Part shown: one piece after another, positions 46,176 through 55,321 of the stretch
How the letters are laid out: each line of letters starts with the position of its first letter
Numbering within the stretch: position 1 is the first letter of the stretch
Assembly (NCBI GenBank): GCA_023460795.1
Contig: JAEWPC010000090.1
Location: forward strand, 62,001 to 126,000
Length of the DNA: 64,000 bases
Direction: 5' to 3'
DNA from: Bacillota bacterium
GTDB lineage: Bacteria > Bacillota > Bacilli > Paenibacillales > Paenibacillaceae
Program-made: the position numbers and the translations under genes
The notes under the pieces: generated by a model
Database searches by the model: none
Told to the model about the DNA's origin: nothing
The model's input: the letters and a program-made list of their open reading frames with translations, nothing else

Positions 46176-47630
46176 CTACCGACGTGTCTGTTTCGTTGCT
46201 TTCTTGCGGCTCGCGACTACGGGCCACGTAATCGTGAACGTCGTTCCTTCTCCCTCGATGCTGTCCGCGCGGATTTTCCCGTTATGCGCCTCGACCAGAT
46301 TTTTCACGATCGCGAGCCCAAGTCCGGTACCTCCGGTAGATTCCCGTTTGCGCGCTTTATCCGCCTTGTAGAACCGATCGAAGACGTACGGCAAATCTTT
46401 GCGCGGAATGCCCTGCCCTTCGTCGGCGACCTTGATCTCGATGAGATCGCCCTTGCCGCCTTCGATCCGGGCCGCCGTCAGCGAGATGCCCTTCTCCGCC
46501 GGCGTATGGCGCAGCGCGTTATCGAGCAAGTTCGTCAGTACCTGTTCCAACCGATCGCCGTCGGCCGACTCAAGCGTCAGCGACGGGTCTTCCTCGGAAC
46601 GGATAAGCGCGATGTGCCTTTCCTTAGCCAACGCGGAGAACTTGCGGTACACTCTGGCGATCAATGCGTTCACGTCCAACTGCTGGAAGTTCATCTCGAG
46701 ATGTCCGGCTTCCATCCTCGCGAGGTCGAGCAAATCTTTAACCAGCCGTCCCATGCGCAAGGACTCGTCATGTATGACTTGCACGAGCTCTCGCCGTTCT
46801 TCGGGCGAAGCGGCGATATCGTCCAGAAGCGCTTCGCTATAGCCCTGCACCATCGACAGGGGCGTCCGGATTTCGTGCGAGACGTTCGCCACGAAGTCTT
46901 TGCGCATCTTGTCGACGCGGAATTCCTCCGTGACGCTTCTTAGCACCGCAACCGCTCCGCGAACTTCGTCTTCGGACGCCAGCGGCGTCATGACGACCGA
47001 CCAGACGTCGTCGTTCACGTGAACTTTGACGGTCAGCTCCTTGCCGCCCGATATCACTTGGCGGAACGTCTCTCTCAGCGGTCCCGGCACGCAGGCATAA
47101 GCGTCGCTCTCTCCGTCGTCGGTCCATTCTTCGGCCGAACTCCAGTCGTCCAGCAGATGCTGGCCCTGCGGATTCGTCAGAATCGCGCTGCCTGCCGCAT
47201 CGAATGTGATGACCGCGTCGGTCATGCTTTTCAAGACGCTGCTAAGATGGTCGCGCTCGTGCTGGATGTCGCGAATGAGCGTATGCAGCTCCGTTGCCAT
47301 CAGGTTAAACGAATTCGCGAGCTCGCCGATTTCGTCGGACGAACGGATCGCGACGCGCGTCGTATAGTCGCCTTGCGTGACCTTGTTGGCCGCGTCTTTC
47401 ATCTCCCGCAACGGCTGGGTAATCTTCGTGAGCAGGAAGAAGGCGAAGAACGTCGTTAACAGAAAGCCCATCAAACCCGCGTAAGTGAACAATCGCTTGA
47501 TTTTCTGCGGGTCGGTGAACGTAAGATCGATGTATTCGAGCAGGAACAGGCCGAGCGTAAGAATAATGACGGCCACTAACCCGATGATCGTCAGCCATAG
47601 CTTGCCGACGACCGTTCTCCAGATGGCCAT
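46176..47630 (-). CDS. resE: Sensor histidine kinase ResE-like, short sensor region
   Basis: A 484-residue kinase: membrane segments at about 11-31 and 48-68 with only about 16 residues outside the cell. HAMP (about 70-120) and PAS (about 128-235) domains follow. HisKA has H252 in NVSHEIRTPLS. HATPase has NLLDNALRHTP and DEGQGIPRKDLPYVF. The gene order with resD and resA-C identifies it. B. subtilis ResE is about 100 residues longer because of an extracytoplasmic domain that is missing here, so signal input is probably through the membrane or PAS domain. Confidence 0.9.
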   Translation of the reverse strand: MAIWRTVVGKLWLTIIGLVAVIILTLGLFLLEYIDLTFTDPQKIKRLFTYAGLMGFLLTTFFAFFLLTKITQPLREMKDAANKVTQGDYTTRVAIRSSDEIGELANSFNLMATELHTLIRDIQHERDHLSSVLKSMTDAVITFDAAGSAILTNPQGQHLLDDWSSAEEWTDDGESDAYACVPGPLRETFRQVISGGKELTVKVHVNDDVWSVVMTPLASEDEVRGAVAVLRSVTEEFRVDKMRKDFVANVSHEIRTPLSMVQGYSEALLDDIAASPEERRELVQVIHDESLRMGRLVKDLLDLARMEAGHLEMNFQQLDVNALIARVYRKFSALAKERHIALIRSEEDPSLTLESADGDRLEQVLTNLLDNALRHTPAEKGISLTAARIEGGKGDLIEIKVADEGQGIPRKDLPYVFDRFYKADKARKRESTGGTGLGLAIVKNLVEAHNGKIRADSIEGEGTTFTITWPVVASRKKATKQTRR

Positions 47631-47633
47631 ACG

Positions 47634-48347
47634 TTATTTCGCCGCCTCCAGCTTGTATCCGACGCCCCATACGGTCGTAATCATCGAAGCCGCTTCGGTA
47701 GATACGCGGTTCAGCTTCTCGCGAAGCCGTTTCACGTGCGTGTCCACGGTACGAAGGTCGCCGAAGAAGTCGTAGTTCCACACGTCCTTCAGCAGCTCTT
47801 CCCGAGAGAACACTTTGTCGGGCGAGCTCGCCAAGTAATGCAGCAGCTCGTATTCCTTAGGCGTCAAGTTCACTTCTTGACCGCTTGCGGTGACGCGATG
47901 CGCGTCGTGTTCGATCACGAGATGCGGGAACACGATGTTGTTGCTCGTGTTCGTGTCTTTGGACAGGAACGCGGTAGCCGACGAGCGGCGCAGAATCGCT
48001 TTAATCCGGAAGATGACCTCGCGTGGACTGAACGGCTTCACGACGTAATCGTCCGCACCGACTTCGAAGCCTTGCACGCGGTTGATCTCCTCGCCCTTGG
48101 CGGTCAGCATCAGTACCGGCGTCGCCTTCTGCTGGCGAAGTCTGGCGCACACTTCCATGCCGTCGATGCCGGGCAGCATCAGATCGAGCACGATGAGATC
48201 GAAATCTTCGCCCAGGGCGATCCGCAGCGCGGACTCTCCGTCCTCCGCTTCTTCGATCTCGTAGCCTTCCTTCTCTAGATACATTCTCAGAAGCCTGCGA
48301 ATGCGTTCCTCATCGTCTACGACCAAGATCCGGTTGCCGGTGCTCAT
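47634..48347 (-). CDS. resD: Response regulator ResD
   Basis: A 237-residue OmpR/PhoB-type regulator. The receiver domain has the acidic pocket VVDDEE, phospho-acceptor Asp in LIVLDLMLPGIDGME, and lysine in VVKPFSPRE. The winged helix (about 140-235) has VNLTPKEYELLHYLA and VWNYDFFGDLRTVDTHVKRL. ResD controls respiration and anaerobic genes in Bacillus. GGAGT precedes the ATG at 48347; three codons upstream are also open. It lies 3 bp before resE and follows resC. Confidence 0.95.
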   Translation of the reverse strand: MSTGNRILVVDDEERIRRLLRMYLEKEGYEIEEAEDGESALRIALGEDFDLIVLDLMLPGIDGMEVCARLRQQKATPVLMLTAKGEEINRVQGFEVGADDYVVKPFSPREVIFRIKAILRRSSATAFLSKDTNTSNNIVFPHLVIEHDAHRVTASGQEVNLTPKEYELLHYLASSPDKVFSREELLKDVWNYDFFGDLRTVDTHVKRLREKLNRVSTEAASMITTVWGVGYKLEAAK

Positions 48348-48367
48348 TGCGAACACTCCTTAAGTGA

Positions 48368-49624
48368 TTAGGATACGCCAGCGTAAGAATGCAAGCCGGC
48401 AATGACCAGGTTAACGCCGATCAAAGTAAACATGACGACCAGGAAGCCGATAACGGCAAGCCACGCGGAACGCGTTCCCTGCCAGCCTCTCGAGAGGCGA
48501 AGATGCAAGTACGCGCTGTAGAACAACCAGGTAACGAGCGCCCATACTTCTTTCGGGTCCCAACCCCAGAAGCGAGACCAGGCGATCTCGGCCCAGATCA
48601 TCGCGAAGATCAACGCGCCGAGCGTGAACACCGGGAAGCCGATCGCGATGGCGCGATAGCTGATCTCTTCCAGATCATCGGCATCGATATCCATCAGGTG
48701 AGGCTTTATGACCGCGTAGAGCGGTTTTCTTGCCAGCAGACGCAGCAAACCGTATATAATCAGGCCGGTAATAACGGACCAAATCACCGTGTTGAGCTTG
48801 CGTCCCGCGTTAACGCCGGTCATCCAGGACGGCGCTTCGAACAACGGCTTATCTATGCCGAGGAACGAATCGAAGGCGATCGTCTCGCTATTGTAAGGTG
48901 CAACGATCGGCGGCAAGCTATAGACCACCTCGTTAACTTCGGAATTAACGGTGCCGTCGTCCGCGATCTCCACTTTCTCTTGGCTGAAGCTAGCTTCGTA
49001 ACCAGCGCCGCGGAAGCCGAATACCGCCACAAGGAAACCCAGAATAATAACGATGACGGATAGGGAAAATTCCGTAAATATGCGGCTTGCTGCTTTGTCC
49101 GGACGCTCTGTATCGACGACACGGATCAGTTGCATGAGCGCGGCGGCGAAACCGACCGCGAAGAACGCTTCGCCTAACGCCGCCGTAGTTACGTGAACGC
49201 GAAGCCAGATCGAATTCAGCGCCGGATTAAGCGGCTGGACTTCGGACGGGAACACGGAAGCGTAAGCGACGATAATAATGACGAGCGGCAACGCGAACGC
49301 GCCAAGCAAGGAGTTGCGATAAATCAAGTAAACGACGATGAAAGCGAACATAATGGCCATAGCCAAGAACGTCATGAACTCGTACATGTTGCTCGTCGGA
49401 ATATGCCCCTGGCCTTTCCAACGGGCAAAGAAGAACACGAGGTGCAGCGCCCAAGCGATAATCGCGGCGATGAACCCGATTCTGCCCCACCTAGCCGTAT
49501 GCCCTTGCGGATCGCGGTTGCTCCAGCGCTTGCCGGCCACCGCGATCGCGTAACAGATGAACGCGGCGCAATACAAGAAGAACGCCGCGGTAAACACATT
49601 GCTGCTAAGATCTATCCAATTCAA
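48368..49624 (-). CDS. resC: Cytochrome c biogenesis protein ResC (CcsA)
   Basis: A 418-residue polytopic protein of system II cytochrome c maturation, which brings haem across the membrane with ResB. The WWD-like motif FWGWDPKEVWALVTW (about 350), conserved histidines in LRVHVTTAALGEAFF and a periplasmic loop are present, along with about eight membrane segments. The start is TTG with GGAGG upstream. The stop-start overlap with resB and order A-B-C-D-E match Bacillus. Confidence 0.95.
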   Translation of the reverse strand: MNWIDLSSNVFTAAFFLYCAAFICYAIAVAGKRWSNRDPQGHTARWGRIGFIAAIIAWALHLVFFFARWKGQGHIPTSNMYEFMTFLAMAIMFAFIVVYLIYRNSLLGAFALPLVIIIVAYASVFPSEVQPLNPALNSIWLRVHVTTAALGEAFFAVGFAAALMQLIRVVDTERPDKAASRIFTEFSLSVIVIILGFLVAVFGFRGAGYEASFSQEKVEIADDGTVNSEVNEVVYSLPPIVAPYNSETIAFDSFLGIDKPLFEAPSWMTGVNAGRKLNTVIWSVITGLIIYGLLRLLARKPLYAVIKPHLMDIDADDLEEISYRAIAIGFPVFTLGALIFAMIWAEIAWSRFWGWDPKEVWALVTWLFYSAYLHLRLSRGWQGTRSAWLAVIGFLVVMFTLIGVNLVIAGLHSYAGVS

Positions 49625-51333
49625 CGTAAATTCCTCCTGTTATCGAGCGACTTCGGCGGAACTTCGATGCCGGTCCTCGCAAGCGCCCACGCAACGTCGG
49701 CTCTTAAACCGTAGCTGTTCTTGTTCGTGTGCGCGCCGAGCGACAACGTGCCGTCGTCGATGCGCAGCCACACTCTGCGATGCTGCCAATAGAAGCCCAT
49801 GATCAGGCCGATCATGGAGATCGCTGCCCCTACCCATATGTACGGCATCGCTTTGTCTTTGCGGATGTTCAAGAATGTCGTATATTCCGAGAACGTTACA
49901 TTTACCATTTTACCACCGGACATCGCGTTTTCAACTTTAAAGACGAACTTGCCCGAGCTTTGTCCGTTTTTGACGTAATAATCGTTAAGAATCGCCTGAT
50001 ATCCTTTGCTCTCCTCGTTAGGCATCGGGAAGTAGAGATACGTCTCGCCGCCGGGGAGCAGGCCTTCACCCGTAATCGTAAAGGCGAACGCCGGGTTGTT
50101 CGGATCGCGCGTCTTCGTCATCGGGCGGCTCTCGGTATCGAGCCCGAAGTCCGGGAAATAATCGTTCAGACGCAGCGTATACGGGCCGACCTCGTAGACG
50201 CGGTCCGGACTGTCCGCCTTCAGCGTGAACGTGCCGTATGCCTTGCCCGTAACGGCGTCGGTCAGCGTCACGTTAACGGAGAGGAACCGGACCCGCGCCT
50301 GATAGCTGTTCTGATAGACTTTAAGATCGCCGTACGAGAGCGGGCTGTTCACCTGGATCGGATGCTGCTTCACTTGCTTTAGCACGGGATCGCGGGTCGG
50401 GTCGTTACAAGCGTCGACGCATTCGTACATCGTCGCTTTCGTCTCGAACAGCTTCGGAACGGCTTTGCCCTTCTGGTTAGAGGCCAGCTCGCTCTCGTCG
50501 TAAAGCTCCAACGTGAAATCTTCGTTCTTGAGATAATAGTTCGTGTTCGGGATTTGGCGAGTTTCTCCTTCATAGAGCGCCAAGTATTGATCCATATGCC
50601 AGGCCGGCACGCTGCGGCCGAGCACGGCGAGCAAGAACAGAATGAGTCCGATATGGTTAATATACGGTCCCCAGCGGCTGAACCGGTTCTTCTCCGCTAG
50701 CAGCGCCGTGCCGTCCTGGTGCACGCGGTACCCGCGACGCTTCAGCTGCTTCTTGAACGAATCGACCCATGCGGTCTCGTCTCCGGCTACCTTGCCGCCG
50801 TATGTGACCTGCTGCCTCGTAATAAACTGCAGATGCTTGCGGATCTGCTGCTTGTTAAGCGCGCGGTAAAGCGGAAGCACCCTGTCCAAGCTGCAAATGA
50901 CGAGAGACGCGCCGATCATGACCAGCAGCCCGCGGAACCACCACGATTCGTACGTATGCGACAATCCGAGCGCATGGTAGATGACGCCTGCCGTTCCGTA
51001 CGTTTCCTTGTAGTACTTCGCGAATTCCTCGTCCGTCGTCAGGTTGATGAACGTGCTTTCCTGTTGGAAAATCGTGCCCAGAGCGGCGCCGAGCAACGTC
51101 AGGATAATCAAGTAGATCGCGATCTTGACCGACGAGAAGAAGTTCCATACCCGGTCGATCAGATGCGGATTTCGCTTCTGCGATCGTCTCGCCACACCGT
51201 CGTATCTCATCTCGAGCGGAGCGTCCGCGGCTCCGGCGGCTTCCTCGAACAGAGGCTTGCCGCATGATTCGCACAGTACGGTGCCGACGGGATTCTGATG
51301 TCCGCATTCGCACTTCGTGTTCTGTATTAACAT
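49621..51333 (-). CDS. resB: Cytochrome c biogenesis protein ResB
   Basis: A 570-residue membrane protein (Ccs1 family) that forms the apo-cytochrome/haem ligation complex with ResC. Membrane segments lie near 72-90, 135-150, 220-240 and 520-540, with a large extracytoplasmic part between the last two. The N-terminal cytoplasmic tail has a zinc-ribbon-like C8-x-C10 and C21-x2-C24 (KCECGHQNPVGTVLCESCGK), an extra found in some Paenibacillaceae-type proteins by my recollection. GGAC precedes the ATG. Confidence 0.94.
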   Translation of the reverse strand: MLIQNTKCECGHQNPVGTVLCESCGKPLFEEAAGAADAPLEMRYDGVARRSQKRNPHLIDRVWNFFSSVKIAIYLIILTLLGAALGTIFQQESTFINLTTDEEFAKYYKETYGTAGVIYHALGLSHTYESWWFRGLLVMIGASLVICSLDRVLPLYRALNKQQIRKHLQFITRQQVTYGGKVAGDETAWVDSFKKQLKRRGYRVHQDGTALLAEKNRFSRWGPYINHIGLILFLLAVLGRSVPAWHMDQYLALYEGETRQIPNTNYYLKNEDFTLELYDESELASNQKGKAVPKLFETKATMYECVDACNDPTRDPVLKQVKQHPIQVNSPLSYGDLKVYQNSYQARVRFLSVNVTLTDAVTGKAYGTFTLKADSPDRVYEVGPYTLRLNDYFPDFGLDTESRPMTKTRDPNNPAFAFTITGEGLLPGGETYLYFPMPNEESKGYQAILNDYYVKNGQSSGKFVFKVENAMSGGKMVNVTFSEYTTFLNIRKDKAMPYIWVGAAISMIGLIMGFYWQHRRVWLRIDDGTLSLGAHTNKNSYGLRADVAWALARTGIEVPPKSLDNRRNLR

Positions 51334-51375
51334 CAGGTCCTCCAGCGTTTCGTTGATAGCAATACCGTTCGTGTA

Positions 51376-51909
51376 TTACTTCCGTGAATTCATGATCCGT
51401 TCGATGCGGGGCTCGAGATCGTCCTCGTCCAGCGGACCGCCCACGACGACGTCCTGAATCGTTCCGTCCGCGGAGATAAAGAACGTCGTCGGATATTGCT
51501 TGAGCCCGAACGCCCGCTCCGTCATCTTGTCGCGGTCGAGTAAAATCGGGAATTTCGCGCCGACTTCGGCGGCAAACCGTTCCACCGTTATTTGGTCCTC
51601 GCTGAGGTTAATCCCGACGAGCTCCAAGCCTTGATCGTGCCACTTCTCGTATTGTTTCTGCAAAGCAGGCATCTCGGCCCGGCAAGGCGGACAGAACGTC
51701 CCCCAGAAATTCAGGATAACCGGCTTGCCTTTATACTCGCTCCAATCGTGGGCGACGTTGTCGAGATCGGCCAGCTTAAAGGCCGGCGGCTTGTCCCCTT
51801 TGGCGAGGGCCGCGCTAGACGTGAAGAGCGAGCCCGAGATCGCGTAGCCTCCGACAAGCAAGACGAACGCCAGTATCAAATATTGAACAAGCTTGCGATG
51901 TTGTCCCAT
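51376..51909 (-). CDS. resA: Thiol-disulfide oxidoreductase ResA
   Basis: A 177-residue membrane-anchored thioredoxin-fold protein: N-terminal anchor (about 9-27) and active site C73-P-P-C76 in NFWGTFCPPCRAEM. Further markers are GINLSEDQITVERFA and a cis-proline segment QYPTTFFI. It reduces the haem-binding cysteines of apo-cytochrome c. The Bacillus site is CEPC; here it is CPPC. It is the first gene of resABCDE, 42 bp before resB. Confidence 0.95.
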   Translation of the reverse strand: MGQHRKLVQYLILAFVLLVGGYAISGSLFTSSAALAKGDKPPAFKLADLDNVAHDWSEYKGKPVILNFWGTFCPPCRAEMPALQKQYEKWHDQGLELVGINLSEDQITVERFAAEVGAKFPILLDRDKMTERAFGLKQYPTTFFISADGTIQDVVVGGPLDEDDLEPRIERIMNSRK

Positions 51910-52019
51910 TGACGCAATTTCACCACCTGTAATCCAATATTCTCATTATAACGAAAATACCGGCGTCAAGGGCAGGTGCCCTATCCTCCGGTTTTGAACA
52001 TTATGTGACGCCGTATTCG

Positions 52020-52763
52020 CTATTCTTCTTGCCCGAGTGCGCTCTGCTCCGCCGCGTCCTGCAGCGTGCGAAGCTCCTCTGCGGTCAGCTTGCGGTGTTT
52101 GCCGCGCTGCAGATTGTTCAAATACAGTCCCCCGAACGAAATTCGTTTCAGGCGGGTGACCGGGTGATGGATCGCATCGAACATTCTTCTGACTTGCCTG
52201 TTGCGGCCTTCGCGGATCGTAATCGAGATCGTCGCGTATTTGCCCTCCGGATCGATGTCGTGATACTCGACTTCGGCCGGCTGGGTCATGCCGTCCTCGA
52301 GCTTAATGCCGCGCTGGAGCTTCTCCAAATCTTTGCCGTGCGGAACCCGCTCCACGGTCGCATGATACGTCTTCGGCACGTGGTGGCGCGGGTGAGTCAG
52401 CTTATGCGCCAGGTCGCCGTCGTTCGTCAGAAGCAGCAAACCCTCCGAATCGTAATCGAGTCGTCCCACCGGATAAAGCCGTTCCTTGACTTCTTTCAAA
52501 TAATCGGTCACGACGCTGCGTCCTTTGTCGTCGGACACGCTCGTAATCACGCCTTTCGGCTTGTTCAACATAATATAGATTTTGCTTTCCCGCTTAATCG
52601 GCTTGCCCGATACGGCGATCACGTCCACAGCCGGATCGGCTTTGACGCCGAGCTCTTTCACGACTTTGTCGTTCACGGTCACTTTGCCCTGGAGAATTAA
52701 CTCCTCGCATTTGCGCCGCGAAGCGACCCCCGCCGCCGCGAGTATTTTCTGCAATCTTTCCAC
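52020..52763 (-). CDS. rluB: 23S rRNA pseudouridine synthase (RluB family)
   Basis: A 247-residue enzyme with an N-terminal S4 domain (ERLQKILAAAGVASRRKCEELI) and the pseudouridine synthase core. The catalytic aspartate lies in the PVGRLDYDSEGLLLLTNDG block (about 98-115), and RNRQVRRMFDAIHHPV is near 175. The start is GTG. It sits between spmB and resA, as ypuL in B. subtilis. Confidence 0.95.
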   Translation of the reverse strand: MERLQKILAAAGVASRRKCEELILQGKVTVNDKVVKELGVKADPAVDVIAVSGKPIKRESKIYIMLNKPKGVITSVSDDKGRSVVTDYLKEVKERLYPVGRLDYDSEGLLLLTNDGDLAHKLTHPRHHVPKTYHATVERVPHGKDLEKLQRGIKLEDGMTQPAEVEYHDIDPEGKYATISITIREGRNRQVRRMFDAIHHPVTRLKRISFGGLYLNNLQRGKHRKLTAEELRTLQDAAEQSALGQEE

Positions 52764-52784
52764 GGTCGTTCACCTCATCCCCCA

Positions 52785-53324
52785 TCATACCAATCCGAAC
52801 AACAACCAGCAAGCCGCGACTGCGGCAAAGAATCCGACGAAGTCCGAGATGAGGCCGACTTTGAGCGCGTACCTGGCGTTGCGTATGCCGATTGCGCCAA
52901 AATAGACGGTGATGACGTACAGCGTCGTATCGGTGCTGCCTTGTATGGTAGACGCGATGCGGGCGACGAACGAATCCGGTCCTTGCTCTTTGATCAGATC
53001 GGTGACGTAGGCGAGCGAACCTGCGCCCGTCAGCGGCCTCAAGAGGGCCAGCGGCAGCACGTCGGCGGGAACGCCGAATCGCTCGAACAGCGGACGGAAC
53101 AACCCGATAATGGCGTCCATGGCTCCGGAAGCGCGGAACATGCTGATCGCAGTCAGCATGCCGACCAATGACGGGATAATGCCGATCGCCGTGGAAAACC
53201 CGTCCTTCGCCCCGTCGATGAAAGATTCGTACGTCGGGATTTTGCGGAAGGTTGCGTATAATGGGATGAATGCGATGATAACGGGAATCGCCCAGGTGGA
53301 TATGACTTGAATGAGGTTCAGCAA
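52785..53324 (-). CDS. spmB: Spore maturation protein B
   Basis: A 179-residue membrane protein of the SpmB/nucleoside-gate family with four to five segments. The family core is PSLVGMLTAISMFRASGAMD, then the RPLTGAGSLA and GSTDTTLYVITVYFGAIGI segments. Together with SpmA it is needed for full spore-core dehydration in Bacillus. It lies 6 bp after spmA. Confidence 0.95.
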   Translation of the reverse strand: MLNLIQVISTWAIPVIIAFIPLYATFRKIPTYESFIDGAKDGFSTAIGIIPSLVGMLTAISMFRASGAMDAIIGLFRPLFERFGVPADVLPLALLRPLTGAGSLAYVTDLIKEQGPDSFVARIASTIQGSTDTTLYVITVYFGAIGIRNARYALKVGLISDFVGFFAAVAACWLLFGLV

Positions 53325-53330
53325 CGGTCC

Positions 53331-54002
53331 TCACCCTCCTCCCGGCGGAGTTAACGGCCGCGGCGGAAGCGAGGCGGGCGGAGAATCCGATGAAGGCCGC
53401 GGCGGCTGTATGTACTTAGGGGGCTTGCCCGCCTTGCGGCGGTACCAGCGGTCTACGACGATCGCGGCGCCGGTCGATATGATCGTCGCCAGCAGCGTCG
53501 GCGCGACGATGTCGGCGGGGTGAAGCGAGCCGAAGTTCATGCGGATCGCGATGATCGTCGTCGGGACCAGCGTGATGCTGGCCGTGTTCAAGGCCAGCAG
53601 CGTACACATCGCCGGCGTCGCGACCGTCTTGTCCGGATTCAGCGTCTGAAGCTCCTGCATCGCCTTGATCCCCATCGGCGTGGCGGCGTTGCCCAGTCCG
53701 AGCAGATTCGCGCTCATATTGGATAGAATGTAGCCCATGGCCGGATGATCGTGCGGCACGTCCGGGAACAGCCTTCGGACGATTGGCGCCATCAGCCTGG
53801 CCAGCTTGCGGACGAGGCCCGCGTCTTCGGCGATTCGCATAAGCCCCATCCAGAATACGAGAATGCTGACTAGCCCGAGACAGACCGTCACGCCCGTCTG
53901 CGCGCCTCCGAAGGCCGCCTCGGCAACCTGCTCCATCTTACCGTTAATCGCTCCGAACAGGACGCTGATCACGATCATGCCCATCCAGATCCAATTCACC
54001 AT
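53331..54002 (-). CDS. spmA: Spore maturation protein A
   Basis: A 223-residue membrane protein. Typical segments are ILSNMSANLLGLGNAATPMG, CTLLALNTASITLVPTTIIA and FGGAQTGVTVCLGLVSILVF. The C-terminus is an unusual Pro/Ser/Arg-rich tail of about 35 residues. The frame is open 17 codons further, but GGGAGCGG precedes the ATG at 54002. It acts with SpmB and follows dacB as in the B. subtilis dacB-spmA-spmB operon. Confidence 0.94.
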   Translation of the reverse strand: MVNWIWMGMIVISVLFGAINGKMEQVAEAAFGGAQTGVTVCLGLVSILVFWMGLMRIAEDAGLVRKLARLMAPIVRRLFPDVPHDHPAMGYILSNMSANLLGLGNAATPMGIKAMQELQTLNPDKTVATPAMCTLLALNTASITLVPTTIIAIRMNFGSLHPADIVAPTLLATIISTGAAIVVDRWYRRKAGKPPKYIQPPRPSSDSPPASLPPRPLTPPGGG

Positions 54003-54003
54003 C

Positions 54004-55134
54004 CTATCCCGCTCCCTTCTTCCCCGCCTGACCTTCCGCGCGTCCGATCGCATGGTCGCTGGCCACGACCGACACGCTTCCGATCCGCTTGCCGTTCAAA
54101 TAGTAATTCATCCAACCTCGGTACCCGAGCGCGTACACGGCTTTGCGAAGATCTTGATTCTCATAAACGGCGGTTAATTGCTCGCGCTCTCCTGCGGCAA
54201 GCGGATATCGAAAATCGTTCGAAAGCTTGCCCGCCTCGGCCGCGACGAGAACCGGATCTCCGGCGGATGCGACCTTCGTAAGCGGATAATGCCCGAAGCC
54301 GTAGTCCAGCAGCTTGCGATGGTCCGCCCAATCGTCCCCGTCGTTAAGCGTAACGACGACGAGCTGTTGACCGTTCCGCGTAGCCGAGCTGACCAGACAG
54401 CGCAGCGCTTTTTTGGTATAACCGGTTTTCACGCCGTCCGCCCCTTCGTACATCTGGAGCATTTTATTTTTGTTCACCCATTTGTAATCCCACGGGTCGT
54501 GCGGATTCGGCGCCGTCTTTACCTTCGTGGACACGATCCTGCGGAATTCGGGATTGTGCAACGCGTACGCGGTCAGCTTGGCCAAGTCGTTCGCCGAGGC
54601 GTAGTGGCCGGGCTCGTCCAGTCCGTGCGGGTTCATATACTGGCTGTTCGACAATCCGATTTCGGCGGCTTTCTTATTCATCAAGAAAGCGAAGCCCTCG
54701 ACCGAACCTCCGACATGCTCGGCGATCGCGGTCGCCGCGTCGTTGCCGGAACGCAGCATTAAGCCGTAAATCAAGTTGCGCAGCTGGATTTTCTCCCCGA
54801 CTTTCAAGTAAATGGACGATCCTTCCTTGCCTGCCGCGCGCCTGCTCACCGTGACCTCATCGTCCAACCGGCCATGCTCGATGGCGACGATCGCGGTCAT
54901 GATCTTGGTCAAGCTGGCGATCAGCATCGGCTCGTCGCCCTGTTTGCTATAGATGATGCGACCGGAAGCGACGTCGATCAGCGATACGCCCTTGGCGTGA
55001 TTAGCCGGCGGCTCCGGTACGCTTGCCCCGGCAGCCTCGGCGTCCGGAGGCATGCAACCGACGATGAGGGATCCGAAGAGAACGGCTGCGATAATCATTC
55101 GACGTGTGCGTTGCGCTCTGGAAGTGACGTGCAT
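54004..55134 (-). CDS. dacB: D-alanyl-D-alanine carboxypeptidase, sporulation DacB-like
   Basis: A 376-residue penicillin-binding protein. Catalytic motifs are S74-x2-K77 (ASLTKIM), SGN at about 129-131 and KTG at about 236-238; the C-terminal domain follows from 280. The signal peptide has LIVGC (Cys27), which could be a lipobox, whereas Bacillus DacB is processed differently. It trims cortex peptidoglycan in the mother cell. GGAGG precedes the ATG at 55134. The operon with spmA-spmB and a sigma-E promoter support the sporulation role. Confidence 0.93.
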   Translation of the reverse strand: MHVTSRAQRTRRMIIAAVLFGSLIVGCMPPDAEAAGASVPEPPANHAKGVSLIDVASGRIIYSKQGDEPMLIASLTKIMTAIVAIEHGRLDDEVTVSRRAAGKEGSSIYLKVGEKIQLRNLIYGLMLRSGNDAATAIAEHVGGSVEGFAFLMNKKAAEIGLSNSQYMNPHGLDEPGHYASANDLAKLTAYALHNPEFRRIVSTKVKTAPNPHDPWDYKWVNKNKMLQMYEGADGVKTGYTKKALRCLVSSATRNGQQLVVVTLNDGDDWADHRKLLDYGFGHYPLTKVASAGDPVLVAAEAGKLSNDFRYPLAAGEREQLTAVYENQDLRKAVYALGYRGWMNYYLNGKRIGSVSVVASDHAIGRAEGQAGKKGAG

Positions 55135-55160
55135 GGATATCCTCCTTGATGCAATCCAAT

Positions 55161-55190
55161 CTTCGTAGGGCTCGAACGAACTCACCCTTG
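55161..55190 (-). repeat. Intercistronic repeat, copy A (dacB leader)
   Basis: On the minus strand CAAGGGTGAGTTCG followed by TTCGAGCCCTACGAAG. It closely resembles copies in the rib operon at 59952-59978 and 60683-60712. TTCG and CGAA can pair to make a small hairpin. It lies in the 5-prime untranslated RNA of dacB. Confidence 0.7.
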
Positions 55191-55204
55191 AAAGGTCTCC
55201 TAAC

Positions 55205-55233
55205 AATTTATGTAGGCGTGTCCCAAAGTATGT
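55205..55233 (-). promoter_or_regulatory. sigma-E promoter of dacB-spmA-spmB
   Basis: Minus-strand ACATACT (plus 55227-55233), 14-nt spacer, CATAAATT (plus 55205-55212), close to the sigma-E -35 and -10 consensus. B. subtilis dacB is a sigma-E gene. Confidence 0.6.
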
Positions 55234-55289
55234 AGCCGAGTTGCGGATGGTAAACGTTACAGAACTACTCGGCGGGTACTCCCCCAAAC

Positions 55290-55318
55290 ACAAAAATCCC
55301 GGCCAAGAGGCCGGGATT
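55290..55318 (-). terminator. Terminator of gerW (ytfJ)
   Basis: Minus-strand AATCCCGGCC-TCTT-GGCCGGGATT followed by TTTGTG, a perfect 10-bp stem just after the stop. Confidence 0.94.
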
Positions 55319-55321
55319 CCG

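Noticed and set aside
51910..51990. Consensus promoter of resA
   Set aside because: TATAAT and TTGACG are both present on the minus strand but only 13 nt apart, which is too close; a regulated ResD-type promoter cannot be confirmed by sight.
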